Assembly (NCBI RefSeq): GCF_002811765.1
Contig: NZ_NPDR01000007.1
Coordinates: 102,807 to 166,806, forward strand
Direction of reading: 5' to 3'
Length of the DNA: 64,000 nt
DNA from: Leptospira saintgironsiae
GTDB lineage: Bacteria; Spirochaetota; Leptospiria; Leptospirales; Leptospiraceae
Of the stretch, positions 27,478-37,299 are shown piece after piece (within the stretch, counting starts at the first letter, position 1; each line of letters opens with the position of its first letter). The translations under genes and the position numbers were made by a program. The notes beneath the pieces are model-generated. The model searched no databases. It saw nothing but the letters and a program-made list of their open reading frames with translations, and was not told where the DNA came from.

Positions 27478-28868
27478 CCGGCCTTATCCTCTATAATTTC
27501 TTCGAGTAAAACTCTGTTTTGATTTTCTTTAGGAAGAAATTGTTTTGTGGATTCGAATAGCCCTTTTTCTAAAAGCCAACTCTCAAATTCAGGCGCAGGC
27601 CGAAACCCAAAAATTTGGCGTAGGTACAATGCATCATGGAAAGAAGTACTTTGATAAGATAACATAACATCATCTGCTCCTGGAACTCCCATAATATAAT
27701 TACATCCTGCAGCTCCAAGTAAAGTGAGTAATGTATCCATATCGTCTTGGTCTGCATCTGCATGATTTGTATAACATACATCCACGCCCATAGGAAGACC
27801 TAAAAGTTTTCCGCAAAAATGATCTTCCAGTCCTGCTCTTAAGATTTGTTTTCCATTATATAAATATTCGGGACCAATAAAACCAACTACAGTATTTACG
27901 AGAAGTGGATCGAATTTTTTTGCGACTGCATAAGCTCTTGTTTCTAATGTTTGTTGGTCTAAACCGAAATGAGCGCCGGCAGACAGTCCGCTTCCCTGTC
28001 CTGTTTCGAAATACATTACATTATTTCCAACAGTTCCTCTGTTTAATTCTAAAGCCATCTGTCTGGACTCTTCTAAAATATTGAGATTCACTCCAAAACT
28101 TTTGTTTAAAGCTTCGCTTCCTCCGATAGACTGAAATACCAGATCGAGAGGAGCCCCTGCTTCCATTGCTTTTATAGAAGTCGTTACATGACAGAGCACG
28201 CAGGACTGAGTGGGGATAGAATATTTTTGGATGATAGAATCCAACATCTTTAGAAGTGCAATTACCGTAGGAACATTATCAGTAGCAGGATTGATCCCTA
28301 TCACTGCGTCCCCACTTCCTAATAAAAGTCCATCCAAGATACTTGCTGCAATTCCCTTAGGATCATCTGTAGGATGATTTGGTTGTAAACGTGCTGATAA
28401 CCTTCCGGGAAGTCCAATTGTATTTCGAAACCTGGTCACTACAGGAGATTTTTTAGAAACTAAAATCAGATCCTGGTTAGACATTAACTTAGAAACAGCA
28501 GCGCCCATCTCAGGAGTAATTCCGTCTCGGATCTCAGAGATCAATTCTGAGTCAGTGTTCTCACTTAAAAGAAAGTCACGAAATTCCCCGACAGTAAGAG
28601 AAGAAATTTTAGAGAACGCGGACCTATTATGAGAATCGAAAATTAGGCGAGTAACCTCGTCTTTTTCTCCAGGGATCAATTCTATATTCAAAAATTCTGA
28701 TAAATGTAGATCCGCCAAAGCCATTTGGGCAGCTACTCTTTCTTCTTGAGTAGAGGCAGCGATCCCAGCCAATTGATCTCCCGAACGAAGAGGACTCGCC
28801 TTAGCTAGTAAGGTTTTTAAATCAGGAAATACGTAGGATTTCCTACCAAGAACGGTTTTATAACCCAT
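27474..28868 (-). CDS. eutB: Ethanolamine ammonia-lyase, large subunit
   Basis: 464 residues, normal length for EutB, which is a TIM barrel holding the substrate and adenosylcobalamin. Recognisable blocks are R-S-G-D-Q-L-A-G-I-A-A near the start, G-I-N-P-A-T-D-N-V, C-V-L-C-H-V-T-T and Y-F-E-T-G-Q-G-S-x-L-S. AGGG precedes the ATG by 7 nt. The permease gene ends 84 bp upstream on the same strand, so uptake and cleavage are probably co-expressed. Confidence 0.95.
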   Translation of the reverse strand: MGYKTVLGRKSYVFPDLKTLLAKASPLRSGDQLAGIAASTQEERVAAQMALADLHLSEFLNIELIPGEKDEVTRLIFDSHNRSAFSKISSLTVGEFRDFLLSENTDSELISEIRDGITPEMGAAVSKLMSNQDLILVSKKSPVVTRFRNTIGLPGRLSARLQPNHPTDDPKGIAASILDGLLLGSGDAVIGINPATDNVPTVIALLKMLDSIIQKYSIPTQSCVLCHVTTSIKAMEAGAPLDLVFQSIGGSEALNKSFGVNLNILEESRQMALELNRGTVGNNVMYFETGQGSGLSAGAHFGLDQQTLETRAYAVAKKFDPLLVNTVVGFIGPEYLYNGKQILRAGLEDHFCGKLLGLPMGVDVCYTNHADADQDDMDTLLTLLGAAGCNYIMGVPGADDVMLSYQSTSFHDALYLRQIFGFRPAPEFESWLLEKGLFESTKQFLPKENQNRVLLEEIIEDKAG

Positions 28869-28952
28869 ATTAATTCCCTATAAATCTCATTCAGGATCTT
28901 TGGTCCTACTTACTCTAATTACGAAAAATTCCAAAGCAAGAAAATTGCTTTT

Positions 28953-30263
28953 TCATTTTCCAAAAATAGAAGTCCTGGCCCAGACCAATCCGCTTCCTAA
29001 GATCAAAACAAAAACCCCAAATAGGATCGGATGTTGCCAAGCACATACAACCAATACGATCGCAGACAAAACAAGTGCAATAGATGGTAGAAGTTTCCCG
29101 CCAGGAACCATAAAAGGCCTTTCTCTATCTGGTTGTTTTTTTCGAAGTACAAAGAAGCTGATCATAGAACAAAAGTATAATAACAAAGCACCGAATGCAG
29201 ACAATGTGATTAGCTCGGATGTTTTTCCAGTACATAATGCAGCGATCCCGAACGCAGTATTTGCAATTAATGCGTTGGCAGGAGTTTTAAATTTAGGATG
29301 GATTTTACCAAAAAATTTAGGAAGAAAGTTTGCTCTTCCGAATTCGAAACTGGCCCTTCCTCCGGCCAAAATAATTCCATGAAAAGAAGCGATCAGACCG
29401 AATAAACCTATCGTAATTAAAAGATGGAATGCCCAACCGGATTCTCCATACAATTTTCGTAATGCAAGAGGCAAAGGATAATCAGAAGCTGCTGCACCAG
29501 GCTCTGGATATACGATCATCTCCCATCCACCCACCCCTATAGAAGAAAAAAATACCAATCCACAAAGTACAACTAAGGTTGCTAATGCAGATCCAAATCC
29601 GATCAGTATATTTCTTTGAGGATCTTTAGTTTCTTCTGCGACGTTTGCAACTCCTTCTATTGCTAGAAAAAACCAAACTGCGAAAGGTAAAGAAGACAAG
29701 GCGCCGGTCCAACCATTAGGTAATGGATTCGAGGAAAACTTCTCCCAAGAAAAACTAGGAAGTGTAAGTCCTGAAAATAAAAGTAATTCAAAAACTGCTA
29801 ATATAGTAATTCCAAACTCGAATGATGCTGCAAATTTTACTCCGAGTATATTCAAACCCGTAAAGAGTAAGTAAGCAACAATCGCAATCCAGATCGGATC
29901 TATACCTGGCAAAAATAAAGAGAAGTAGGCTCCGATGGCAGCTGCAATCGCCGGGGGTGCAAATAAAAATTCTATCAACTGAGCGGTGCCAACGAGATAG
30001 GCCCATGCATTTCCAAGAGCTTCTCTACCGTAGTCGAATGCTCCTCCCGCTTTAGGGATCATACATGCAAGTTCGGTGTAGCTAAAAGAAAAACAAACAT
30101 ATAGCAGAATGATCAGTAAGGTGGCAATTCCCAAACCCAAGGTCCCACCTACTGGTAGACCCAGGTTCCAGCCAAAATACATGCCTGAAATTACGTATCC
30201 GACTCCTAAACCCCAAAGTAGCCAAGGACCGAGGGTTCTGCTAAATTCTTCTTTTGATTCCAT
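28953..30263 (-). CDS. APC-family permease, probable ethanolamine permease
   Basis: 436 residues with about twelve transmembrane helices. The first (W-G-L-G-V-G-Y-V-I-S-G-M-Y-F-G-W-N) matches the ethanolamine permease subgroup of the amino acid-polyamine-organocation family. I-P-K-A-G-G-A-F and E-G-V-A-N-V-A-E-E appear at the usual substrate-gate positions. The position directly upstream of eutBC supports ethanolamine as substrate. The alternative is another small amine or amino acid. Confidence 0.85.
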   Translation of the reverse strand: MESKEEFSRTLGPWLLWGLGVGYVISGMYFGWNLGLPVGGTLGLGIATLLIILLYVCFSFSYTELACMIPKAGGAFDYGREALGNAWAYLVGTAQLIEFLFAPPAIAAAIGAYFSLFLPGIDPIWIAIVAYLLFTGLNILGVKFAASFEFGITILAVFELLLFSGLTLPSFSWEKFSSNPLPNGWTGALSSLPFAVWFFLAIEGVANVAEETKDPQRNILIGFGSALATLVVLCGLVFFSSIGVGGWEMIVYPEPGAAASDYPLPLALRKLYGESGWAFHLLITIGLFGLIASFHGIILAGGRASFEFGRANFLPKFFGKIHPKFKTPANALIANTAFGIAALCTGKTSELITLSAFGALLLYFCSMISFFVLRKKQPDRERPFMVPGGKLLPSIALVLSAIVLVVCAWQHPILFGVFVLILGSGLVWARTSIFGK

Positions 30264-30360
30264 CTCTGTTCATTAATCAGCAAGAACCGTGCCTTTTCCA
30301 AGTTCGTTTTTACTTTAGGAAAAAACTCGACGTCTAAACTTATGCCAGGGAGCATTCAAT

Positions 30361-32217
30361 ATGCCTCACTTAAGATCTCGTACTTCCACCCACGGACGCA
30401 ATATGGCCGGAGCCAGAGCACTCTGGAGAGCCACCGGTATGAAAGAAGGTGATTTTGGAAAACCAATCATCGCAATCGCAAACTCATTTACTCAATTCGT
30501 TCCAGGACATGTTCATTTAAAAGACCTAGGACAAATGGTCGCGAGAGAAGTGGAGAAGGCGGGGGCCGTCGCAAAAGAATTTAATACCATCGCAGTTGAT
30601 GATGGTATCGCCATGGGGCATGGCGGAATGTTATATTCTTTGCCGAGCCGTGACTTGATCGCCGACTCAGTAGAATATATGGTCAACGCTCATACAGCGG
30701 ATGCACTTATCTGTATTTCAAACTGTGATAAGATTACACCGGGCATGCTGATGGCAGCTTTACGTTTGAACATACCAACCATATTCGTATCCGGCGGACC
30801 AATGGAAGCTGGAAAAGTAAATTGGAACGGTGATATTCGAAAATTGGATTTGGTGGACGCAATGGTAGAAGCCGCCAACGAAAATGTTCCAGACGAACTT
30901 GTAGAACAAATAGAACGTTCTGCTTGCCCTACTTGCGGATCTTGTTCCGGAATGTTCACTGCAAATTCAATGAACTGTCTTACAGAAGCATTAGGACTTT
31001 CTCTTCCTGGTAACGGTTCCACGTTAGCTACCCATGCAGACAGAAAACAACTATTCCTTACTGCAGGAAGACTGATCGTAGATCTTGCAAAAAGATATTA
31101 TGAACAAGACGATGAGTCTGTTCTTCCTAGGAACATCGCTACTCACGAAGCATTCCAAAATGCGATGAGCTTAGACGTAGCTATGGGAGGATCCACAAAT
31201 ACAGTTCTTCATATTCTTGCAGCCGCTCACGAAGCAGGGATCAATTTTAAAATGCATGATATCGATCTAATTTCGAGAAGAGTTCCTTGTGTTTGTAAGG
31301 TTGCTCCTGCCACTCAAAAATATCATATGGAAGATGTTCATAGAGCAGGTGGGGTTATTGGTATTCTTTCCGAATTAGATAGAGCTGGACTCATTCATAG
31401 AGATGTTCCTACAGTTCATTCTGCCACATTAGGAAAAGCTTTGGAAGAATGGGATATCGTTCGTCAGAACGCAGACTCAAAAGCATATGCTTTATTCTCC
31501 GCGGCACCTGGTGGAGTTCCAACAACAGAAGCATTTTCCCAAGATAAACGTTGGCCTGAGTTAGACTTAGATAGAGCGAATGGATGTATCCGAGATGTAG
31601 AGCATGCATATTCTCAAGATGGAGGACTTGCAGTTCTTTATGGAAATATCGCACCTGAAGGTTGTATCGTTAAGACTGCAGGAGTAGATGAGTCCATTTG
31701 GAAATTCTCAGGAAGAGCCAGAGTGATGGAAAGCCAAGAAGAAGCTGTAGCCAAAATCTTAGGTAACGAAGTTGTAGAAGGTGATGTAGTTGTGATCCGC
31801 TACGAAGGTCCAAAAGGTGGACCTGGAATGCAGGAAATGTTATACCCTACTTCTTATCTGAAATCCAAAGGTTTAGGAAAAGCATGTGCACTTCTAACTG
31901 ATGGAAGATTTTCCGGAGGAACTTCCGGACTTTCTATTGGACATGTTTCTCCAGAAGCAGCAGCAGGCGGAATCATCGGTCTTGTAGAAGAAGGTGATAT
32001 CATCGAAATAGATATTCCTGATAGATCCATTCACTTAAGGGTGAGTGACGCAGAACTTTCTGATCGCAGAGATAGAATGCACGATAGAGGAAAAGATGCC
32101 TGGAAACCTAAGTCCAGAAAACGGACAGTTTCTGCAGCATTGAGGGCCTATGCAGCGATGACTACTTCTGCACATACCGGAGCTGTCAGAGACGTTAGCC
32201 AGGTAGAACATCAATAA
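30361..32217 (+). CDS. ilvD: Dihydroxy-acid dehydratase
   Basis: 618 residues, like the E. coli enzyme. S-N-C-D-K-I-T-P-G (120-128) and [10 protein letters not shown] (189-198) give the iron-sulfur ligands Cys122 and Cys195. G-G-S-T-N-T lies mid-protein, and the C-terminal domain has G-R-F-S-G-G-T-S-G. It forms 2-oxo acids in valine, isoleucine and pantothenate synthesis. AGGGAG lies 8 nt before the ATG. No other ilv gene is adjacent. Confidence 0.95.
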   Translation: MPHLRSRTSTHGRNMAGARALWRATGMKEGDFGKPIIAIANSFTQFVPGHVHLKDLGQMVAREVEKAGAVAKEFNTIAVDDGIAMGHGGMLYSLPSRDLIADSVEYMVNAHTADALICISNCDKITPGMLMAALRLNIPTIFVSGGPMEAGKVNWNGDIRKLDLVDAMVEAANENVPDELVEQIERSACPTCGSCSGMFTANSMNCLTEALGLSLPGNGSTLATHADRKQLFLTAGRLIVDLAKRYYEQDDESVLPRNIATHEAFQNAMSLDVAMGGSTNTVLHILAAAHEAGINFKMHDIDLISRRVPCVCKVAPATQKYHMEDVHRAGGVIGILSELDRAGLIHRDVPTVHSATLGKALEEWDIVRQNADSKAYALFSAAPGGVPTTEAFSQDKRWPELDLDRANGCIRDVEHAYSQDGGLAVLYGNIAPEGCIVKTAGVDESIWKFSGRARVMESQEEAVAKILGNEVVEGDVVVIRYEGPKGGPGMQEMLYPTSYLKSKGLGKACALLTDGRFSGGTSGLSIGHVSPEAAAGGIIGLVEEGDIIEIDIPDRSIHLRVSDAELSDRRDRMHDRGKDAWKPKSRKRTVSAALRAYAAMTTSAHTGAVRDVSQVEHQ

Positions 32218-32325
32218 TTTAATGCGACAGAACTATTCCTCGAGTAAGGGAATTGTAAAAGAATAAAAAGCCGATGCCTGATAAAAAGACTGGAAACCGA
32301 TCTTAAAAAAGAGTATCTTCTACTT

Positions 32326-32937
32326 ATGTCGAAAATTGCCCTTACTCTCCCTTCTGTACAAACTCCCTCTGAACTGATGGATTTCCTCAAAAAGGAATCA
32401 GATAATCCGAATTTCGATCTTTGGTTGGACCAATTGTCTGAAAGAGCAAAAGCAGGAGACAAACTAGTTTGGAGTTTTTTGTACCAAGCAATCAGAGAAG
32501 CAGATTCAGGTAGATTGTCCTGGGGATTTCATAAAAGACTTCTTTCCGGGATCTTTCATATGCTTTCTCGGATCGGAGATTCTCAGTCTTATAGATTATT
32601 TATCAATTATGTTAAGTCCTTAGACAGAACTATTCCGACTGGTGCATTAGAACTAATCGGAGATCTGATCCCCACATTCAAAGAAATTGATATAGATGAG
32701 ATCCTTTCTATTTCTTCTCTAAACGATCCATTCAAATCTGCATTCGGGATTTATGCATTGGCCCAAGTTGTTTTAGAAGACAGGATCCCGGAAGAAAAGA
32801 TTGAACAAGTAAAATCTTTCTTAAGAGATTATCATAATCCAAGCTATTACTTGGATCATCTGGTAGAAAGAACTCTTGAGTTTTTAGAAAGGGATAATTC
32901 AGACATTCTTGCTTTCGTAGAACAACTTGCCAGCTGA
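32326..32937 (+). CDS. All-helical protein, unknown function
   Basis: 203 residues predicted to be almost entirely helical, with Leu-rich periodicity (F-H-K-R-L-L-S-G-I-F-H-M-L-S) like HEAT or ARM repeats. No signal peptide or catalytic motif is seen. It follows ilvD by 108 bp and is closed by a strong terminator at 32939-32970. No family is recognised. Confidence 0.65.
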   Translation: MSKIALTLPSVQTPSELMDFLKKESDNPNFDLWLDQLSERAKAGDKLVWSFLYQAIREADSGRLSWGFHKRLLSGIFHMLSRIGDSQSYRLFINYVKSLDRTIPTGALELIGDLIPTFKEIDIDEILSISSLNDPFKSAFGIYALAQVVLEDRIPEEKIEQVKSFLRDYHNPSYYLDHLVERTLEFLERDNSDILAFVEQLAS

Positions 32938-32938
32938 T

Positions 32939-32970
32939 AAAAAAAGGAAGTCTTTCGACTTCCTTTTTTT
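32939..32970. terminator. Strong bidirectional terminator
   Basis: Perfect 14-base arms, AAAAAAAGGAAGTC and GACTTCCTTTTTTT, flank a TTTC loop. It serves the helical-protein gene from the left and the mcd gene from the right. Confidence 0.9.
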
Positions 32971-32994
32971 ATTCTTCAGAGATTAAGAAGGCTC

Positions 32995-34668
32995 TTAAGC
33001 TGAGTATTGGTCCATTAGAGATTTTGCAATTACTCTAAGTGCCATCACTTCTTCTGCACCTTCGAAGATGGAGAATACACGAGCATCTACGAAGTAACGA
33101 GAAACTGCGTATTCTTCCGCGTATCCCATTCCACCGTGGATCTGCATTGCTTCTCTTGTTACCCATTCAGCAACTTTAGAAGCGTAGAATTTGATCAAAG
33201 TTGCTTCCATCTGTCCCTTGTGGTCATCCAAAAGTTTCGCTACAGTATTAGTGAACTGGCGAGAAGCCTGAACGATCATCGCCATACGAGCAATCTTATA
33301 CTTGGTCAGGTTATAATCGAAGATTGGTTTTTGGAAAACTTGTCTCTCTTGAGCGTAGCGAAGACCGGCTTCTAAAGCTGCTTGCATCACACCGTTTGCA
33401 CGAGCCGCAGTTTGGATCCTTCCACCGGAGAAACCTTCCATCTGGAAATAGAATCCTTTTCCTCTTCCTGCTTCTCCACCGATCAGGTTCTCTTCTGGAA
33501 CAAAATAGTCCTCGAAAGAAACTTCGAAAGAGTGCATACCGCGGTAACCGATTGTTCCGATTGCTTTACCGGAAATTCTTCCGCCGCCATCTTGTTTATA
33601 ATCGAATTCGTGACCATTGAAGCTTGGCTTCTCCGCAAGAACGATAGAAAGACCTTTGTGTTTTAACTCAGGATCAGTTTCTGTTCTTACAAGGATAAGA
33701 AGAAGATTTGCATAACCTGCAAAAGTACACCAGGTTTTAACACCATTGATAGACCAGCCTCCGTCCACTTTTTTAGCAGTTACGGAAACTCCGGCAACAT
33801 CTGAACCGTAATTAGGTTCTGTTACCATGATACCGCCCATCTTCTCTCCGGAAGCGATAAGAGGAAGCCACTTCTCTTTTTGAGCGTCAGTTCCACCTTT
33901 TAATAATGCTTTAGAAAGAATTTCTGGACGAGTGATCAAAGATCCTGCAATCCCTAAAGATCCTCTGGAAAGTTCTTCAGTAACAACAAGCATAGAAATA
34001 TTATCTGCTTTATCGTTAGGTTGTAATCCACCGTAAGTTTCAGGAATACAAAGTCCGAAACATCCCATGTCTCTTAAACCTTGGATGATCTCTTCTGGAA
34101 CGATATCGTCGTGACGGTGAACATGCTCTGCTTTAGGAGCCACCACTTCTTCCGCGAACTGTTTGAAAGTTTGGCGGAACATTTCGTGGTCTTCACTCAA
34201 ACCATAAGCTCCAAAACTTCCAGAAGAAGCGATTAGATCAGCAATATGATTATAGTTTTCGATCGCGCTGGATTCTTCTAAGAACTTGTTAGTAGCGTCG
34301 TCGAATAATTTGGTAACCAGTTCTTGTGTGGAAATTCCGTATTCGGAAGCTCTAGAACTGAACTCGGTGCGGATATGAGAAACAACTTCCGCAGCGAAAA
34401 CCTGAGCCATCAATTTTTCAAGCTCACCTGTTCCGAGAGAATCGTTCCAAGCATAGTCGATAAAGTTTTCTGCGATCTTTTGTTCGGAGGTCAACCAAGC
34501 GATTTGGTATTGTACGAATTGGTTTTGGTCCATTTTCGCAACGGAAACTTTTCCATTGGAGCTGCATTTAGCTGCCAGAGCCTTGGTTACTTGTTCGATT
34601 ATTGCTGAAGACTTGCTTAAAGCCTGTTTTGCCGCCGAAGAGTCCGTCGGAGCTTTCGTTGCCATCAT
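32995..34668 (-). CDS. mcd: (2S)-Methylsuccinyl-CoA dehydrogenase, ethylmalonyl-CoA pathway
   Basis: 557 residues. Residues 1-155 are the helical N-terminal extension that sets Mcd apart from other acyl-CoA dehydrogenases, with G-K-V-S-V-A-K near 39 and I-A-W-L-T at 56-60. Residues 157-557 are the FAD core, with G-L-S-E-D-H-E-M (156-163), C-I-P-E-T-Y-G-G, T-E-P-N-Y-G-S-D, G-Y-R-G-M and Q-I-H-G-G-M-G-Y-A. From memory of the Rhodobacter enzyme the blocks align through the extension as well as the core. Mcd oxidises methylsuccinyl-CoA to mesaconyl-CoA. ATGs at 34668 and 34665 both follow AGGA. It lies 24 kb from ccr. Confidence 0.85.
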   Translation of the reverse strand: MMATKAPTDSSAAKQALSKSSAIIEQVTKALAAKCSSNGKVSVAKMDQNQFVQYQIAWLTSEQKIAENFIDYAWNDSLGTGELEKLMAQVFAAEVVSHIRTEFSSRASEYGISTQELVTKLFDDATNKFLEESSAIENYNHIADLIASSGSFGAYGLSEDHEMFRQTFKQFAEEVVAPKAEHVHRHDDIVPEEIIQGLRDMGCFGLCIPETYGGLQPNDKADNISMLVVTEELSRGSLGIAGSLITRPEILSKALLKGGTDAQKEKWLPLIASGEKMGGIMVTEPNYGSDVAGVSVTAKKVDGGWSINGVKTWCTFAGYANLLLILVRTETDPELKHKGLSIVLAEKPSFNGHEFDYKQDGGGRISGKAIGTIGYRGMHSFEVSFEDYFVPEENLIGGEAGRGKGFYFQMEGFSGGRIQTAARANGVMQAALEAGLRYAQERQVFQKPIFDYNLTKYKIARMAMIVQASRQFTNTVAKLLDDHKGQMEATLIKFYASKVAEWVTREAMQIHGGMGYAEEYAVSRYFVDARVFSIFEGAEEVMALRVIAKSLMDQYSA

Positions 34669-34832
34669 TTGTTCCTACCGATTATTGGGAAATATTACTC
34701 AAAATACTATAACCTGGGGCCGTTTCGGCCTGTCATTTAAGTTTTTGAACCCAAGCCTCGGGAAGAAATGAGACAGAATGTCCGAAAAAACGTCCTTCTT
34801 CCTTAAAATAGAAGTCTCGAGGAATTCTTAGA

Positions 34833-35090
34833 TCAACTTTCCATATTGCGGACCAGAGAAGATCTGATCTTTAATAGATTGTTTCGGATCCTTCTCTTTT
34901 GGTCATCAGTTAGAAGGATCTCTTTTCTTTCTGCCCTATCTAAAACCAAACTCGCCTTTTCCACGAATTCGATAGCTGCGTCGCTCGCAGATTCTCTCTT
35001 CTGCTGCTTTTCTTTAAAAAGATCCAAAGCCTTTTGGACCCCTTTTAATTGTTCTGTGACCGAAACGATTTCTTCTACAGGGGAACTCAT
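34833..35090 (-). CDS. Small helical protein, unknown function
   Basis: 85 residues. Nearly all helical and charged, likely a coiled coil, with a heptad-like run in residues 8-35. GGAG lies 7 nt before the ATG. It begins 12 bases after mltG ends, so it is probably the second gene of that operon. The opposite strand is also open but lacks a ribosome site. The function is unknown. Confidence 0.65.
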   Translation of the reverse strand: MSSPVEEIVSVTEQLKGVQKALDLFKEKQQKRESASDAAIEFVEKASLVLDRAERKEILLTDDQKRRIRNNLLKIRSSLVRNMES

Positions 35091-35102
35091 GATTGCACTC
35101 CT

Positions 35103-36122
35103 CTATTCGTAAAGAACGTCGATATACTTTTTCTTAGCTTCGGCATGTTCTTTAAAACTTTTAGAAAAGTAATGAAATCCATCCGGTTTTAATAAGAAGA
35201 ATAAATACTCAGTCTTAGTAGGCATCAGTGCAGCTTCCAAAGAAGGTTGCCCTGGATTGGAAATTGGACCAGGCGGATATCCTTTGTTCATATAAGTATT
35301 ATAAGGAGAAACAATCTTCAGATCCTTTTCGAAAATACGAGGATGTGGTTTATCAAAAAGATACTGAATAGTAGCGCAAGACTCCAAAGGAATATCTTGT
35401 TTTAAACGATTTAAGAAAACACCGGCCATCAAAGGTCTTTCTTCATTTTTTTTGGCTTCTCTTTCTACCACAGAAGCAAGTACAACGATCTCATGTAGTT
35501 TTTTAGGATCCAATTCCTTAGCGCCAGGAACCTTCTCCAATCTAACGTAAAATCTTTTGATCATCATCCTTGCGATCTTATCAGCAGGAAAATTCACTGG
35601 AACACTGTAAGTCTCAGGGAACAGATAACCTTCTGCATTATTTGCAGGGATCTTAAACTCTCTTAATAATTCTGTTCTGGAAGCAGCATTTAAAAAATCC
35701 GCTCTGGATTTAATTAAGTTTTTCTTAACTAACAAGTCACCGATCTGGCGGTTATTATAACCTTCTGGAACTGTAAAAGTTACAAGTTTGACTTTTCCTT
35801 CTGTAATAACTTGAAGGATCTTGCGCGCATCCATTCCGTCGTTGATCTCGTAAAGACCAGCTTTAATCTTTCCTGCGGACCTGGTTGCTTTAATTAGAAA
35901 AAGGAAATATTTAGAAGATTTTAATAGTCCGTTCTTGGAAAGATTTTCAGTAACCTCTGCAGGAGAATCGCCCGGCTCTACGATGATATCCACTTTTACC
36001 TGGCCAGCACCAACAGCTCCCCCTTTGATCTCATCTGTAACAAAGAAGGCGACCACACCCGAAAGTGCAAGTATGCCTAATAAAACAACGGATCTTCTCA
36101 AAAATGTATTTTTAAAAATCAT
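35103..36122 (-). CDS. mltG: Endolytic murein transglycosylase MltG
   Basis: 339 residues. A transmembrane helix (11-29) precedes a LysM-like subdomain and the YceG catalytic domain. Predicted catalytic Glu220 lies in S-V-V-E-R-E-A (217-223), close to E218 of E. coli MltG. N-A-E-G-Y-L-F-P-E-T-Y (162-172) and P-G-P-I-S-N-P-G are conserved. MltG cuts nascent glycan strands and is thought to set their length during elongation. A small helical protein gene follows. Confidence 0.95.
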   Translation of the reverse strand: MIFKNTFLRRSVVLLGILALSGVVAFFVTDEIKGGAVGAGQVKVDIIVEPGDSPAEVTENLSKNGLLKSSKYFLFLIKATRSAGKIKAGLYEINDGMDARKILQVITEGKVKLVTFTVPEGYNNRQIGDLLVKKNLIKSRADFLNAASRTELLREFKIPANNAEGYLFPETYSVPVNFPADKIARMMIKRFYVRLEKVPGAKELDPKKLHEIVVLASVVEREAKKNEERPLMAGVFLNRLKQDIPLESCATIQYLFDKPHPRIFEKDLKIVSPYNTYMNKGYPPGPISNPGQPSLEAALMPTKTEYLFFLLKPDGFHYFSKSFKEHAEAKKKYIDVLYE

Positions 36123-36174
36123 AACCGCATCTGCCTCGTATTTCTATCGGCGAAATTTCCTTTTTACGGAACCT

Positions 36175-36720
36175 CTACTTCCCTAAAAAAGGGATCTCCG
36201 GAACTAAGTTTTTTGTACCCGTTTTATCCTGCTCTCTGAAAAAACAGGAATAGTACCCTTCGTGACAGGCTGCACCTTCCTGTTCCACTTCGTACACAAC
36301 AAAACTTCCGTCTTTGGGTGCTAAGATCCTTTTCAGCTTTTGGATATGTCCAGAAGTATCTCCCTTTCTCCAAAGCTGGTTCCTGGATCTGCTGAAATAA
36401 ATTCCTAAGGATTCTTTTTGGCTCAGTTCTAAACTTTCCAAATTAGAGAATGCCTGCATCAAAAATAGACCCTTCTCATCCTTAGTGATCACAGGGATTA
36501 AACCATTTGAAAATTTGAGGCCATCAAAATTAGAGATCTCAAATAATTCCTTTTCTGAAAAATCAGGATGAGAAATTAGGATAGTGTCTTCGTCGCAGTC
36601 TATAAATGTTTTCACGTTAGCCGGAAGATCATTGCGTAGATGTTCCCATTCTGGTTGGGTCATCCTTCTTAATTCCGAAATTTTTCCGGGTTGTCCCCCG
36701 GCCCAAATAATAGTAAGCAT
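36175..36720 (-). CDS. hisI: HisI-like phosphoribosyl-AMP cyclohydrolase with displaced metal motif
   Basis: 181 residues against about 110-130 for a single-domain HisI. Residues 73-161 align with HisI: G-L-I-P-V-I at 73-78, S-R-S-R-N-Q-L-W-R-K-G-D-T-S-G-H (110-125), then A-C-H-E-G (151-155) and S-C-F (158-160) with zinc cysteines. Where HisI normally has D-C-D-x-D, this protein has A-P-K-D-G-S (134-139). A D-C-D-E-D-T-I-L motif occurs instead at 41-48, in the extra N-terminal segment. The enzyme opens the purine ring of phosphoribosyl-AMP in histidine synthesis. Whether this form is active cannot be told from sequence. It ends 52 bp upstream of mltG. Confidence 0.85.
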   Translation of the reverse strand: MLTIIWAGGQPGKISELRRMTQPEWEHLRNDLPANVKTFIDCDEDTILISHPDFSEKELFEISNFDGLKFSNGLIPVITKDEKGLFLMQAFSNLESLELSQKESLGIYFSRSRNQLWRKGDTSGHIQKLKRILAPKDGSFVVYEVEQEGAACHEGYYSCFFREQDKTGTKNLVPEIPFLGK

Positions 36721-36809
36721 CCTTTTCCTACATAAACCAAGGACCGACCCGAACCGTCAAGAAAGGTGAGACCTTGAAAATCCTCCCAAGGCCGCACCTA
36801 GTGAGGATA

Positions 36810-37163
36810 CTATGCTGCTTCTTTTTCTCTTCTATCCCCGAAGCTGTCGAATCGGACCTCGTCCGCTATTACTTTGACCTTGGAACGGGATTGGCCTTCT
36901 TGATTTTTCCATCTATCCTGTTTTAAATGTCCGATTACTGTTACCTTTTTCCCTTTTTTAAGATACTCAGAACAATTTTCTGCAAGCTTCTCCCAGACTT
37001 CCACATCCACGTAAGAGACCTCGGATTCTTCTCCTTCTGTTCTTTTGTAATTATGGTTCACTGCCACTGTAAAATTTGTGACGGACTTTCCTGCTTGGGT
37101 TCTCTTTAATTCTGGATCAACGGTTAAAAAACCGTCCAGAACTGTGAGTGATAAATTTTTCAT
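36810..37163 (-). CDS. ssb: Single-stranded DNA-binding protein
   Basis: 117 residues from the ATG at 37163, which has AGGAGGAG about 8 nt upstream. An in-frame frame runs back to 37325, but those extra 54 residues are not SSB-like. The OB fold covers about residues 3-105, with V-T-N-F-T-V-A-V-N, a W-E-K-L-A strand and V-T-V-I-G-H-L. The usual acidic D-D-D-I-P-F-type tail that recruits partner proteins is absent: the protein ends R-R-E-K-E-A-A. This suggests a secondary SSB or a lost interaction tail. Confidence 0.9.
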   Translation of the reverse strand: MKNLSLTVLDGFLTVDPELKRTQAGKSVTNFTVAVNHNYKRTEGEESEVSYVDVEVWEKLAENCSEYLKKGKKVTVIGHLKQDRWKNQEGQSRSKVKVIADEVRFDSFGDRREKEAA

Positions 37164-37299
37164 AAACATTCTCCTCCTGGGGAATATAGAAGCTACGTGT
37201 AGTAGAATGTTTACTCTGCTTGTGATTTTTTTGGATTTAACGGACCTTCTTCCAGAATTTTGATTCTGCGAGAGTCGCCATAAGATGGAGAGAATACAA

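Noticed and set aside
28900..29382. 160-codon frame opposite the permease
   Set aside because: Antisense to membrane helices, no start signal, no protein-like features.
34846..35112. 88-codon plus-strand frame opposite the small protein after mltG
   Set aside because: The minus-strand gene has a GGAG site and operon position; the plus frame has neither.
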